Origin: Platerodrilus igneus
Taxonomy: Eukaryota > Arthropoda > Insecta > Coleoptera > Lycidae
DNA: 64,000 nt
Reading direction: 5' to 3'
Assembly: GCA_036346225.1 (NCBI GenBank)
Contig: JARFIW010000003.1
Coordinates: forward strand, 8,770,001-8,834,000
Shown here: positions 20,269 to 28,450 of the stretch, in pieces
Numbering within the stretch: the first letter of the stretch is position 1
How the letters are laid out: every line of letters starts with the position of its first letter
Made by a program: the position numbers and the translations under genes
Notes under the pieces: model-generated
What the model was told of the DNA's origin: nothing
Seen by the model: only the letters and a program-made list of their open reading frames with translations
Database searches by the model: none

Positions 20269-21601
20269 TTATTCGCTAATATGACGCGTAACGATTTCCG
20301 TAAACGGATCGTATTCGAATATAGAGTCGTGCAAAATTAAGCAGTATGCTTTAGTGGTTTGATCGAAAATGTTGCTGGATTCGATTTCGAGACGTATATC
20401 GACGGCCGAATTTTTAATAGATTCTTCTTGACGACTGCAATCGATCACGAACACGGGACAATTGCCAAATTGCTGATAGTCGTTCAAACAACACAGAGCG
20501 TAGCTCAAATTGCTCGCGCCTGCATAATAGTTTTCCGGAAATTTCGAATAGTGCATGAACGGGGTCGAATAATCGTTATTGGCAAAGTCCGAATTCATAT
20601 CTTGAAGTGGAAATTCTTGGGAATTAAGGTATAGTTTTAAATTTGTCAGATTGCAGTGATCGAACTGGGCTGCCGATTGCTTCGCATTATCATACTTGCC
20701 ATGCTGAAGAGTAAATAGAATCCATCGAGGTTTTTCTAATTCGTTCGAATTCTTAATACGCCAAACGTGAATTTTCGAAGACGGAAAGGACGGCAACTCG
20801 TGAAGCTCCCAGCGACGAAAGTAAACCACAATTCTGGGATTTTATGCAAATGATGGAATAAATTTAATTTCGATTCATCGCTAAGCTTTAAATGCGGAAC
20901 CTCCCACGATATTTTAGTAATTTTAAATGTTAGCTCGTTTTCGTCGCTCTTGTAACAATTGACGTCGCTCTTGGATCTAATTAAAACAAGCTCTTGCGGC
21001 ATGTTTACGACGGCTCGTTTATAATCCTCGCAAAATCCAAAAATATGCTTTAGAGGCACATTGCACGAGAAGCGTCCGTTCTTAAAAATGTCGGCGTTTG
21101 TATCTCCTCGAGGGTCCCAGGTGCTATTGCTCAAACCGTTGAATTTTTGTGATACGAAGCGAGACCCTTTATCGTGCACGTTATACCAGGCTGCTTACAA
21201 ACGTCGACCACATGCGTGCTCCCCATTTTGTACTGTATTTCATCGAACAAGAATAATATTGCGTTGTTCGTTATCGTATACGGTTTACCTTCGGTTTTCA
21301 CCGAAAACGTTCCCTTAATATTAATATAACTGTCGTAGGTTGCGGTTATAGCATCGGAATTTTGGATTTCTATAATCACTCTATCGCTGTGGTCTGTGTT
21401 TCGCGTGAAGGGTAAATACGAATAATAATCTTCTTTCGAAATTGTCTCTTCGTAGCGAGACCTTTTGAATACGTCTAATTTGGCCACCTCGTCAAAACGT
21501 AATTTCTTCAAAGGGGAACTAATCACCGACGAGATGTGATCTGCGACCATTTTCGTGCTACTACCAAAATCACCACGTATTTTACCGCCACGTTTAGCCA
21601 T
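20269..21601 (-). pseudogene. Major capsid protein (double jelly-roll, hexon-like), two frame breaks
   Basis: Three overlapping open pieces (21601-21131, 21179-20736 and 20829-20269) read in order to about 440 residues, the usual length. ATG at 21601 opens a basic, Gly-rich N-terminus. Recognisable stretches are VKTEGKPYTITNNAILFLFD, ISWEVPHLKLSDE, RRWELHELPSFP, the block ELEKPRWILFTLQ..FDHCNLTNLKLYLNSQ, and FVIDCSRQEESIKNSAVDIR near the end. These are shared by insect Polinton capsid genes. It would form the icosahedral shell. The breaks lie near 21150 and 20830. The start is 17 bases after the stop of the small basic gene. Confidence 0.9.
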
Positions 21602-21617
21602 TTCTAGTACTTTTTTT

Positions 21618-21969
21618 CTATCTCGTATTCAAAAGCTTGTAGCCGAGCGCTTTTAAGAAACTTGCGTCTGCGCGACTAAGAGCGAGGTTCTTCTTCCTCT
21701 TCTTTTTAATATGATGTCGCTTTTTCACACCTCTTCCGCTTTTTATTTCGTTATGGCCTAACGATGATTTGCGTGCGACTGCAGATTTCGAGAACGTTTT
21801 TGCGTTTTATATAGGTTTGTTTTGAGAGAAGAAGAAGAAGAAGAAGACTTCGGCAGCTACGACGATAACAATGCCCAACGCGCGGATTTTTCTTAGGTAT
21901 ATTGACGACTGCGGCTAACGTCTGTTGCTGCTGCTGATGCTGACGCTCGTCATCGTAAACGACGCCCAT
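21618..21969 (-). pseudogene. Small basic protein between penton and capsid genes
   Basis: ATG at 21969 opens MGVVYDDERQHQQQQQ, a short Gln run and IPKKNPRVGHCYRR. The frame then meets a GAA/TTC repeat (about 21826-21848). From there protein-like sequence continues in another frame: HNEIKSGRGVKKRHHIKKKR, then KALGYKLLNT and a stop at 21618-21620. Size, charge and position fit a DNA-binding core or minor virion protein such as the adenoviral mu-type proteins, but this is inference. One frame shift is required. The gaps to penton (21 bp) and capsid (17 bp) make a real gene here likely. Confidence 0.5.
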
Positions 21970-21990
21970 TTTAACTTAATAATAATTTTA

Positions 21991-22737
21991 TTATTCGCGT
22001 CTTAGCTCTAGGCGAACGCAAAGGTACGTATCCTTCGAAAAATTAACCGCTTCACCCGTATGATCCACCAGTCTCAACGTAATGTTATCGAATTCGTCCA
22101 CGCACAGAGGGAAACGAATTATATTGCTGGGTTGTTGTTCTATGCTGTAGCCTGGGGGCACGGTTAGGCCAAATTCGTAAATGCTATGACAAAGTTGGTT
22201 ATTGCGGTACGCTCCCGTCGTAATGTTAGTATCTACGAAAATATTAGATACCGAAATTATTTCCACATCGCGATCGGACGTATGCGAACGACCTTCCTCT
22301 AAAATTCGATCATAAAATCCCAGCATTCGACCGATGTTGCCGCGCTTCGTGAAGTCTACGGAGTATTTCGATTTTATTTCGCACTTTAGGGTATTATTAT
22401 TAGCTCTTAAAGAAAACAAGCCGTCGACCAATCCGTCGTCGTCCAAAGTTACGGACGAATTAATTTCTTTGTTGGCTTTAGCCGACTCCAATATCTTTTT
22501 TCTCAGGAACGTGTTTAGCTCGTCTATTTCGTAGCATCCCTCGTCGATGGTGATTTCTTTATCTTTATCGTAATAGAACTTATTATTTCCCTCGTAAATA
22601 TTTCGAACGGTGTTGCACGTGTAAAGACCCACCAAGCCGCAGGTGTACGTACCGCCATCGTTCAGTCTCACAGGTGGGTATAGCGTACCGCTGCTGATGG
22701 TATTTCCATACCCGAATATCGTGAATGTCCTAGACAT
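21991..22737 (-). CDS. Penton-like minor capsid protein (single jelly-roll)
   Basis: Open for 248 codons, the normal size. Visible conserved words are TLYPPVRLNDGGTYTCGLVG, NNKFYYDKDKEITIDEGCYE, NNTLKCEIKSKYSVDF, IGRMLGFYDRIL, NIFVDTNITTGAYRNNQLCH, VPPGYSIEQQPSNIIRFPL and a final DNITLRLVDHTGEAVNF. They match in order the penton/minor capsid gene common in insect Polintons. It would fill the capsid vertices and anchor the fibre. No frame break is visible, so this is one of the best preserved genes of the element. It lies 21 bp after the protease stop. Confidence 0.9.
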   Translation of the reverse strand: MSRTFTIFGYGNTISSGTLYPPVRLNDGGTYTCGLVGLYTCNTVRNIYEGNNKFYYDKDKEITIDEGCYEIDELNTFLRKKILESAKANKEINSSVTLDDDGLVDGLFSLRANNNTLKCEIKSKYSVDFTKRGNIGRMLGFYDRILEEGRSHTSDRDVEIISVSNIFVDTNITTGAYRNNQLCHSIYEFGLTVPPGYSIEQQPSNIIRFPLCVDEFDNITLRLVDHTGEAVNFSKDTYLCVRLELRRE

Positions 22738-22758
22738 GACTGTAGCGCTCCGAGGGCA

Positions 22759-23194
22759 TTATGGTTCTTTATGTAAAAATTTCAACACTAAATGACCACA
22801 CACGATCGTGTTAAAGTCTTGCTCCCTTTCCACGTTATAATATATATCGCTACCGTGAAAATATCTTAAGACTTCCTCGGAGGCCTCAGGTCTCCGAAAC
22901 TATCGAAGTATATCACCGTATTGGCCCTTTTTTTATAACCGACCCAATGCGTGCCCGGACCGGATCCATCGTCTAAATTTATAATACCACTGTCGTTTCG
23001 CCACGGCGGTGCTAAGCTTCCGTCGCGTCTTTTAGCGGCAACTCGTCTCGCATGTACACGCCTCTAAAATACGGAACACCTTTCGCATATTTGTGCAGAT
23101 CGAGATCGGTCAATGCGCGCTTGGGTGGTGTAAGGGTGGTGGTGGTGGTGGTGGTGGTGGCGAGCTTAGCATTCCTCGGCACCATCGAAGTCAT
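22759..23194 (-). pseudogene. Adenain-like cysteine protease, two frame breaks
   Basis: ATG at 23194 overlaps the stop of the preceding gene as ATGA. The N-terminus carries a Thr run from a GGT repeat, then PKRALTDLDLHKYAKGVPYF and RGVYMRDELP. In the next frame come INLDDGSGPGTHWVGY (catalytic His) and YFDSFGDLRPP (catalytic Asp). In a third, ending at 22759, DFNTIVCGHLVLKFL holds the nucleophile Cys. The spacing is that of the adenovirus-type maturation protease, which cleaves virion proteins. Length is about 145 residues. All three catalytic residues survive, but two single-base breaks (about 23010 and 22880) interrupt translation. Confidence 0.9.
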
Positions 23195-24113
23195 CCGTTT
23201 TTTGAATCCCCCGGATAAGGTTTCAAGTACAAGGCGCTACCTTTCTTGTGAGGCTTTAAATACAATCCGCTGCCGACTTTTTTCTCTTCCATGGCTCTGT
23301 TGTGACGCGCGTTCTCGTCGAAATACCTCTTTGCATTTTGGCCGAATTGATGGCGTTTGCGACGCTCGACGCTCCGCCGGCCAGTGCTCCGAGCGCCGAA
23401 AGACCCGCAAATATCGGAATCAAAGGCAATAAGCCTCCTCGCTTGGGCACCGGTATTATGCGCGGTACTTTAATTTTCGAACGACCTCCCATCCTGTTGA
23501 CTATAATTTTTGCAGCATTCATCGCGCTCGAAATGAGACGATTATGCGAAGCATCTCCGTGTCCTTTACTCTTGATGCTTTGTTTTCTGATTTCTTTAGA
23601 TATTTTACTTATAAGACCGCCTCTGAAGGAGCATTTTCTGCCGACGTTACCGTTATTGTCTTTGAATTTACCCGAGCATCGACGTACTCGACGTCGTCGT
23701 TTTTGTCGTCGTCGTCGTCCTCCTCGCTGTCGACGATCCAGTTTCACGGCCATTTTCTTGTCTATTCCCATTCCTAGTTTGCGTTTCGCTTTCATTGCAG
23801 CCGTTACGCCCAACGCTGCGAGCTTCTCGGACCACTTAGAATCTTTGGCCTTGACTCGCCGCCAAGCCGCTTCTTGCAAGACCTTGTCGGCCTCGTGCCT
23901 GCGCTCCACGTCTTTGTGATGCGAATACGCGATGTCGTGCTGCTTGCACGCTTCGTCTAGAGGATTAATACCTTTGTCTCCGCGATTTAAACGCTCTTGT
24001 AGCCTGGTTCCGGGACCGCAGAAGTTATGACCAGGAAGGTGCAGTTCGAAGGGCAATTTATTTAAGAGGTTGTTGAACAACCCTTCACCCCGTGTACCAA
24101 CATTGACTAACAT
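23191..24113 (-). pseudogene. Minor virion protein with parvovirus-like phospholipase A2 domain
   Basis: Chosen start is ATG at 24113, after a TA repeat whose upstream codons give only Tyr/Ile. Residues about 23-62 are a VP1-type PLA2: GHNFCGPGT (calcium loop) and DEACKQHDIAYS (catalytic His-Asp). Then follow helices to about 115, a very basic stretch (127-145), and from about 217 PRIIPVPKRGGLLPLIPIFA running into an Ala/Gly-rich hydrophobic helix like a membrane-active minor capsid protein. Near 23325 one frame change is needed; the continuation has two GLYLKP/ALYLKPY-like repeats and stops at 23191-23193. PLA2 in capsids opens endosomal membranes, so a role in entry is the family inference. 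As assembled the C-terminus is broken. Confidence 0.88.
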
Positions 24114-24121
24114 CTCTCCTG

Positions 24122-24180
24122 CAATAACGTAACAATTTAAATATATATATATATATATACATATATATAAAAATAACTGC
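24122..24180. repeat. TA microsatellite upstream of the PLA2 gene
   Basis: ATATATATATATATACATATATATAAAAATAAC-type sequence lies between the PLA2 gene start and the end of the next gene. It could serve as a TATA-rich promoter, but composition alone does not show it. Confidence 0.6.
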
Positions 24181-24211
24181 ATACAGAATAAATTTTATTT
24201 ACAAAAAAGGA

Positions 24212-25189
24212 TCATACACTATCTTTAAAATACAAAGGTTTCATTTCGACATTTAAATTCTTTTGATATAAACATAATACGTCATCGACAATTTCGTGAG
24301 GGAAATGGCGCGTGATTTCTAATAAGCCGAGTCTGTTGATGTCGTAAAGAACGTTTAGGGTACTTAGGATGGATTTCCAAATACGTATTCGCTTATCATC
24401 TCGACTCGACATAAGATTTGATCCTGCACGTTCGAATAAAGTCCAGCATCCTTGAGGAGGGGGAAGCCTTCACCTCCATCGTCGTCGCCGTCGCCGCTAC
24501 TGCTCTTGCACCTGTTATACGCGTAAGCTCCGAACTCTTCGGGAAGGCAAGTGGCGACGCACTCTATATTTCTATCGTAGAACTCTTGAAAATCTTGTCC
24601 TTTCAATATTTCTAATTTGAGCATTATAAGAGGCGCTAGAGTAAACACTTTTGCAAATTCTTCGCGGAGAGAGAAATTCGCGCAACATTGTATCCGGATC
24701 CTGTTGTTGTTGATTCTAATGCGGCGAGAGCCGCAGCAGTTTTTGCACCTCGACTCTATGAATGGACTCGTATTCGTCTTTAAATTCCACTTCCAAGTAT
24801 CCGTCGATCGTCTGATGCATTTCACGCCTCCAGTGCCATACGTCTGCGACTACGGAGGCGGCGGTAGCGCCTGCAGATGCAACCGTGGCAGTATCCAAGC
24901 GGTTGGAAAAAAATTTTCTAAATTTATGTTCGATATTGATAGACGACAAATCTTTCCACTCGTTTTCGTCCATTTGCAATTCGCCTTCTTTACAAAATCT
25001 GTTGGGGCATATAAGTCTGATAACAGGGCTAAAATCCATATTGCTCTTTCGTTTGGTTAAGCCCACTTCGATCGTATGACCGTGAGCGCACCATTGCGCA
25101 TTCTCCTTGGAGGAATTCAATCGGTATTCGGTGCTACATATCAGGGGATCCATCGCCTGATCGTTATCGTAGACATGAATACCTGACAA
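24212..25189 (-). pseudogene. Conserved Polinton protein of unknown function (HGHTIE / LICPNR family)
   Basis: The first piece (25189-24716) starts MSGIHVYDNDQAMDPLICS, with HGHTIEVGLTKRKS and VIRLICPNRFCKEGELQMDE, where a Cys pair suggests a small metal site. Near 24740 the frame changes and continues through 24364 (CCANFSLREEFAKVFTLAPL, MLKLEILKGQ). An overlapping last piece, 24412-24212, reads LNVLYDINRLGLLEITRHFP and may be the C-terminus or a separate small gene. I recognise the first block as a recurrent gene of insect Polintons without known role. An acidic Ser/Gly/Asp run interrupts the middle. Two frame changes would be needed. Confidence 0.6.
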
Positions 25190-25220
25190 AACTTGCGGCG
25201 ATCCAGATACTGCACACGTA

Positions 25221-25257
25221 GATGATGATGATGACGAAATTACGTCATCATCATCGT
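25221..25257. promoter_or_regulatory. Perfect GATGATGATGACG hairpin between minus-strand genes
   Basis: Arms GATGATGATGACG and CGTCATCATCATC are separated by AAATTA. It lies in the intergenic space 5' of the HGHTIE-family gene and 3' of the membrane-protein gene, where a promoter or RNA hairpin could sit. ACGTCA on the right arm also resembles a CRE half-site. Function is inference. Confidence 0.4.
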
Positions 25258-25390
25258 TATTTAAAATACTTGACTGTCGTCACCACTTGTATGATTATTT
25301 TCGTCTTGAATATACTTCACCATAATTGCTATTTAATTAAGTGCAAAATTTCACGCACACATACACACCCTGAACGAAGATACCTCCCGG

Positions 25391-26284
25391 TTAGAACTGA
25401 AAATTATTTTGCATGCGTAGGTTTTCGTTCGAGCTCAAACGATGTTGCTCATGCGCGCATAGTTTATTTTTATATTTGTAATAGATGTAGTATGCCCACG
25501 CTCCTATTAATTGCATAAGTACGATGTGTTCTAAATACGTCCATACACCATCTGAACTATCAAATTCTCCATCTTTTTTTTCTCGCTCTCTTTCTCTTTC
25601 GAAGGCGATTCGTTTATGATTCCATGGCATGACGTACCATTCGGTCTCCGTAAAACAGCTATTATATTTAAATCTTATTTTAAACATCAGAAAAGGATCG
25701 ATGCCAACTCCGTCTCCGACACAATCGCCCGCGGATCCATTGTTCAACCATTCGGCACCGTCGTCGTCGTCGTCGTCGCCGTCCTCGCCGTCGCCGGATC
25801 CATCTACGTTTTCTATTTCTCGTCGTCGTTGAAGGCGTCCTCCTCCTCCTCCTAGATAACTTTTATAAATTAAAAGGTCTCTCGATACCGCGGACGATGA
25901 CGACGACGACGACGTCTCTGATGATGGCGATAAGGGAACCTCTTCCGAATGGTTCTGTTGCTGCTGCTGCCATTGCTGTTGCAGCTGCATGGTAATTAAT
26001 TCCATACGTTTCCAATCTTTAGAGCGAGAGCATCTTATTTGTTGTTGTTGTTGTGACGACTCGGACTTCGACAATGCCAAAACGTCTTTATTTTCAACAA
26101 CCTCGAAACATACGAATGCATTCGGAGGATCTACGGGAACCGGATTTCTTTGCCAGGAGGGCACGCTCGGTTTAAATATGTATAGGTAATTATTACATAT
26201 TAAAGAGTAGGCGAGATATGCTGCGACGGCTGCGGGCGGTCCTTTAGAGTCATTTCGAACAATGAGCATTTTAATTGCATTCAT
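25391..26284 (-). CDS. Q/S/D-rich single-pass membrane protein, unknown
   Basis: Open for 297 codons with ATG at 26284. Residues 1-65 are ordinary and hydrophobic-mixed. Then come Gln runs (78-82 and 101-110), a Ser run (125-131), a Gly run (145-149) and an Asp run (170-175). The C-terminal third is ordered again: FLMFKIRFKYNSCFTETEWY, an Arg/Glu repeat (229-236), and one strong transmembrane segment at about 249-269 (YLEHIVLMQLIGAWAYYIYY) followed by a basic flank. No family is recognised. A virion or host-membrane role is inference. The runs come from trinucleotide repeats, which may have grown since insertion. The frame is intact despite them. Confidence 0.5.
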   Translation of the reverse strand: MNAIKMLIVRNDSKGPPAAVAAYLAYSLICNNYLYIFKPSVPSWQRNPVPVDPPNAFVCFEVVENKDVLALSKSESSQQQQQIRCSRSKDWKRMELITMQLQQQWQQQQQNHSEEVPLSPSSETSSSSSSSAVSRDLLIYKSYLGGGGGRLQRRREIENVDGSGDGEDGDDDDDDGAEWLNNGSAGDCVGDGVGIDPFLMFKIRFKYNSCFTETEWYVMPWNHKRIAFEREREREKKDGEFDSSDGVWTYLEHIVLMQLIGAWAYYIYYKYKNKLCAHEQHRLSSNENLRMQNNFQF

Positions 26285-26558
26285 AGGTTTTTATTGCAGG
26301 GCTGCGATGTGTTGTTGTGCGCGCGTACATATGGGGTAGAACATGCGCATTCAGGACACGATTTTATTTGCAGAGGAGGTCCATCTATCTGATCTGCATG
26401 CGACGACGATTGTAAGCCATGCGCTAAACAATAGCGATGCGTCCATAATTGTTTTGCAAATACTCCGGTAATTTATCGAAATTTCTGGCGACGTCTTTAC
26501 TTGCATGCCTCTCGATATACTCGAGCGGTAATTTCGTAAGATCCTCGACCGTCAACAT
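26283..26558 (-). pseudogene. Small Cys-rich Polinton protein, one frame break
   Basis: ATG at 26558 opens MLTVEDLTKLPLEYIERHAS, then DVARNFDKLPEYL, and stops at 26424. In another frame the sequence continues YCLAHGLQSSSHAD, then IDGPPLQIKSCPECACSTPY. The CPxCxC cluster plus the upstream CxAH could bind zinc. The 'DVARNFDKLP..L' block is familiar from small ORFs in insect Polintons; the role is unknown. One base change joins the two parts. The gene ends about where the membrane protein begins. Confidence 0.5.
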
Positions 26559-26625
26559 TCTTCTATATTACAAACGTATATGATTATTAAAATAAACATA
26601 TCATCTCGTAGACAATTTTCTTATC

Positions 26626-27235
26626 CCCTTCCTTAAGAATGCATACTATAGGTTCCTGCATGATTTATATTGACGCCTAAATTTAATATTCTCGAAAGAG
26701 CTAACCCGCTCTGCTTTTCGGTATATTCGTCCAGTTTATTGTTCAATTCCTGAATGGCTTCGGGTTTAACTTGAGTTTGAAAGTCTTCAATTTTAAAATT
26801 TTATAATTTTAGTAGTAAAATGTCTGAGCGATGACGACGATGATGATGATGACGATGTATCCACGGCTTCTGAAGACGATGATGTTGATGCGTTGGACTT
26901 TACGTATTCACCGTTAAACACGAAATTAATTTTAAGAGATCCAAATTTTCTCAAACATTTTCTCAAACGTCGCTCTATTAGGGCGAATGCATCTTCTAAA
27001 ATTGCATGGGATCTATGTGATATAAATTGACCACAGCACTCGAACGTATCCTGCGGGCGAAAGCCGATTTCAAATCGACCCACACGATATTGTTCGACGT
27101 TCTACGTCTTTTGACATTCTTCTTTGATGTTAATCTATCGAAATTTTCAGCAGGATCGTCGACTTCGACGTCGTTCGCATAACCCTCGTCGTCGTCCTTC
27201 GCACTAGTATTATCGCCGGATCCATTCTTTTACTA
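26626..27235 (-). pseudogene. Gene resembling the polymerase N-terminal region, on the opposite strand
   Basis: The upstream part (27235-27080) is acidic then basic (DDDEGYANDVEVDDPAENFD, KKNVKRRRTS). The middle part (27083-26793) reads FRPQDTFECCGQFISHRSHA and FGSLKINFVFNGEYV. After a frame change the end reads EKQSGLALSRILNLGVNIN. The last block corresponds to GSGFTLSEIL near 12560 in the plus-strand polymerase region and to the motif that precedes insect Maverick polymerases. It is therefore probably a paralogue or a separately encoded copy of that module. Function unknown; it ends without any exonuclease or polymerase part. Confidence 0.55.
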
Positions 27236-27574
27236 ATACCTGCCCTCTGATCGCCCTATCACGCTTGCTTTTGCATTAGAAACGATCTGATTACATTTCA
27301 GATTTAGCAGCATCGATTCATAGTGACGTTTTCGACCTACGTTGCAAGCACTTTTCAATTGTTTTAAAATTGCACGCGTTGAGGTAGGCGCGTCTGGAAT
27401 TTTAATTCGTCCGAAGCTTGAGACATTTTTACACTTTCGACACACGATGTTTACCGTTCGAATAATTACACAATAATAAATAGAAAAATATTTTGGATAT
27501 TTTTTTACCAAGACGACGAAACTATTATTCGTAGTAGGGGAGAAATTTTTTTCAAATACAAACGCAGCACGCAA
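27233..27574 (-). CDS. Short ORF next to the right TIR, doubtful
   Basis: Open for 113 codons, with IVCRKCKNVSSFGRIKIPDA and a Lys/Arg/Ser-rich remainder. The CxxC could be half a zinc site. It stops in the same frame just before the acidic gene that ends at 26626, so it could be its 5' part split by two stop codons. The N-terminal portion looks like non-coding AT-rich sequence. No family is recognised. Confidence 0.3.
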   Translation of the reverse strand: MRAAFVFEKNFSPTTNNSFVVLVKKYPKYFSIYYCVIIRTVNIVCRKCKNVSSFGRIKIPDAPTSTRAILKQLKSACNVGRKRHYESMLLNLKCNQIVSNAKASVIGRSEGRY

Positions 27575-28250
27575 TTTTTCTTATCGACACCTGTAATAAA
27601 AACCTTGCGGTTATTTCCCCAGCCTTATTCTTCTTATACTTCATCATAATTGCCTACGACACATCGAGCGTAACATTTTCAAATTATTAAAGATTACTTG
27701 AAACGTCTTGCACGTGTCCGATGAGATAATCCGAAAACACACTCTTAAAACAAAAACACGTTCGCACCACTTGCGCCCCTTACGATATTTCGTCTTAGAC
27801 TAAAACACGCACGCCCCCTACACACCTATACACATAACGATACATACCTTTCTTTTCGAAAATAAAACAACAACAACACCGCCCCCCGATCGATATCTAC
27901 ACACACACTTTTATCACGAGGGCGGCACGACTTCCACGTTAACATCACCGACAAACCATACATACCCTACACCCTACACGCACACACCTGCACATACATA
28001 CCTCTCTTTTATATAATACGCACACCCTTTACAAGATATTTATGATCCTTTTAAAAAGGGCCGGCCAGCTTCTCCATAGCCATACTATCGTTATCCTCAA
28101 ACCTAACTAATACCAACACACACACACACACCTACACATACATGACCTTCACACATACATACTTCTCTTTTCCATAATACACACACCCTTTACAAGATAT
28201 TTATGACCCTTTAAAAAGGGCTGTCCCAGCTTCTCCATAGTTATACTACT
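27575..28250. repeat. Right terminal inverted repeat of the Polinton
   Basis: The outer part (from 27745) is nearly identical to the reverse complement of 8731-9250. It has one tandem pair of end units, ending at 28250 and 28085. The inner part (27575-27745) contains the ATCTCATCGGACACGTGCAA block that on the left lies outside the matching TIR, at about 9491-9600. The far end shares TTATCGACACCTGTAATAAAA with about 9300-9320. Confidence 0.92.
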
Positions 28251-28256
28251 CAAGAC
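28251..28256. repeat. Right Polinton target-site duplication CAAGAC
   Basis: Perfect copy of 8382-8387, immediately after ..TATACTACT. Confidence 0.93.
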
Positions 28257-28450
28257 GATCTTAAGCTGTTTCCTCCCAACAGCGCTCTCAGCCACCGACC
28301 TAGCAGACTCCGACAAATCACTCTTCTTCCGTGGCAACGCTCCTCGTCCCAGTGAACCACCATGCTAACAAAACTAACAAAAAAAAGTAACCAACGAAAA
28401 AAAACAACTCAAAAAAGCAACCTGGCTGTTACGACGCTACAACGCAAAAC
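28251..28450 (-). mobile_element. 5' part of the interrupted LINE, with first ORF1 codons
   Basis: Minus-strand codons between about 28337 and 28251 read RKKSDLSESARSVAESAVGR and continue in frame into the ORF1 piece at 8384 if the Polinton and one duplication are ignored. No ATG precedes them in frame in this copy. Sequence to about 28450 is probably 5' UTR; its true 5' end is not visible. Confidence 0.75.

Larger units (their letters stand above)
8388..28250. mobile_element. Polinton/Maverick (adintovirus-like) element, complete length
   Basis: The element is 19,863 bp between two perfect CAAGAC duplications. Its termini are inverted repeats starting AGTAGTATAACTATGGAG. It carries the diagnostic set: protein-primed type family B polymerase, retroviral-type integrase with chromodomain, FtsK/HerA-type packaging ATPase, adenain-like protease, double-jelly-roll major capsid and penton-like minor capsid protein. 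A parvovirus-like phospholipase A2 and a fibre-like protein are also present. Replication genes are on the plus strand at left and virion genes on the minus strand, meeting near 15.8-16.2 kb. Several key genes have frame breaks, so this copy looks non-autonomous as assembled. Confidence 0.95.

Noticed and set aside
23302..23919. 205-codon plus-strand ORF
   Set aside because: Antisense shadow of the PLA2 gene, open because of its GC and arginine codons.
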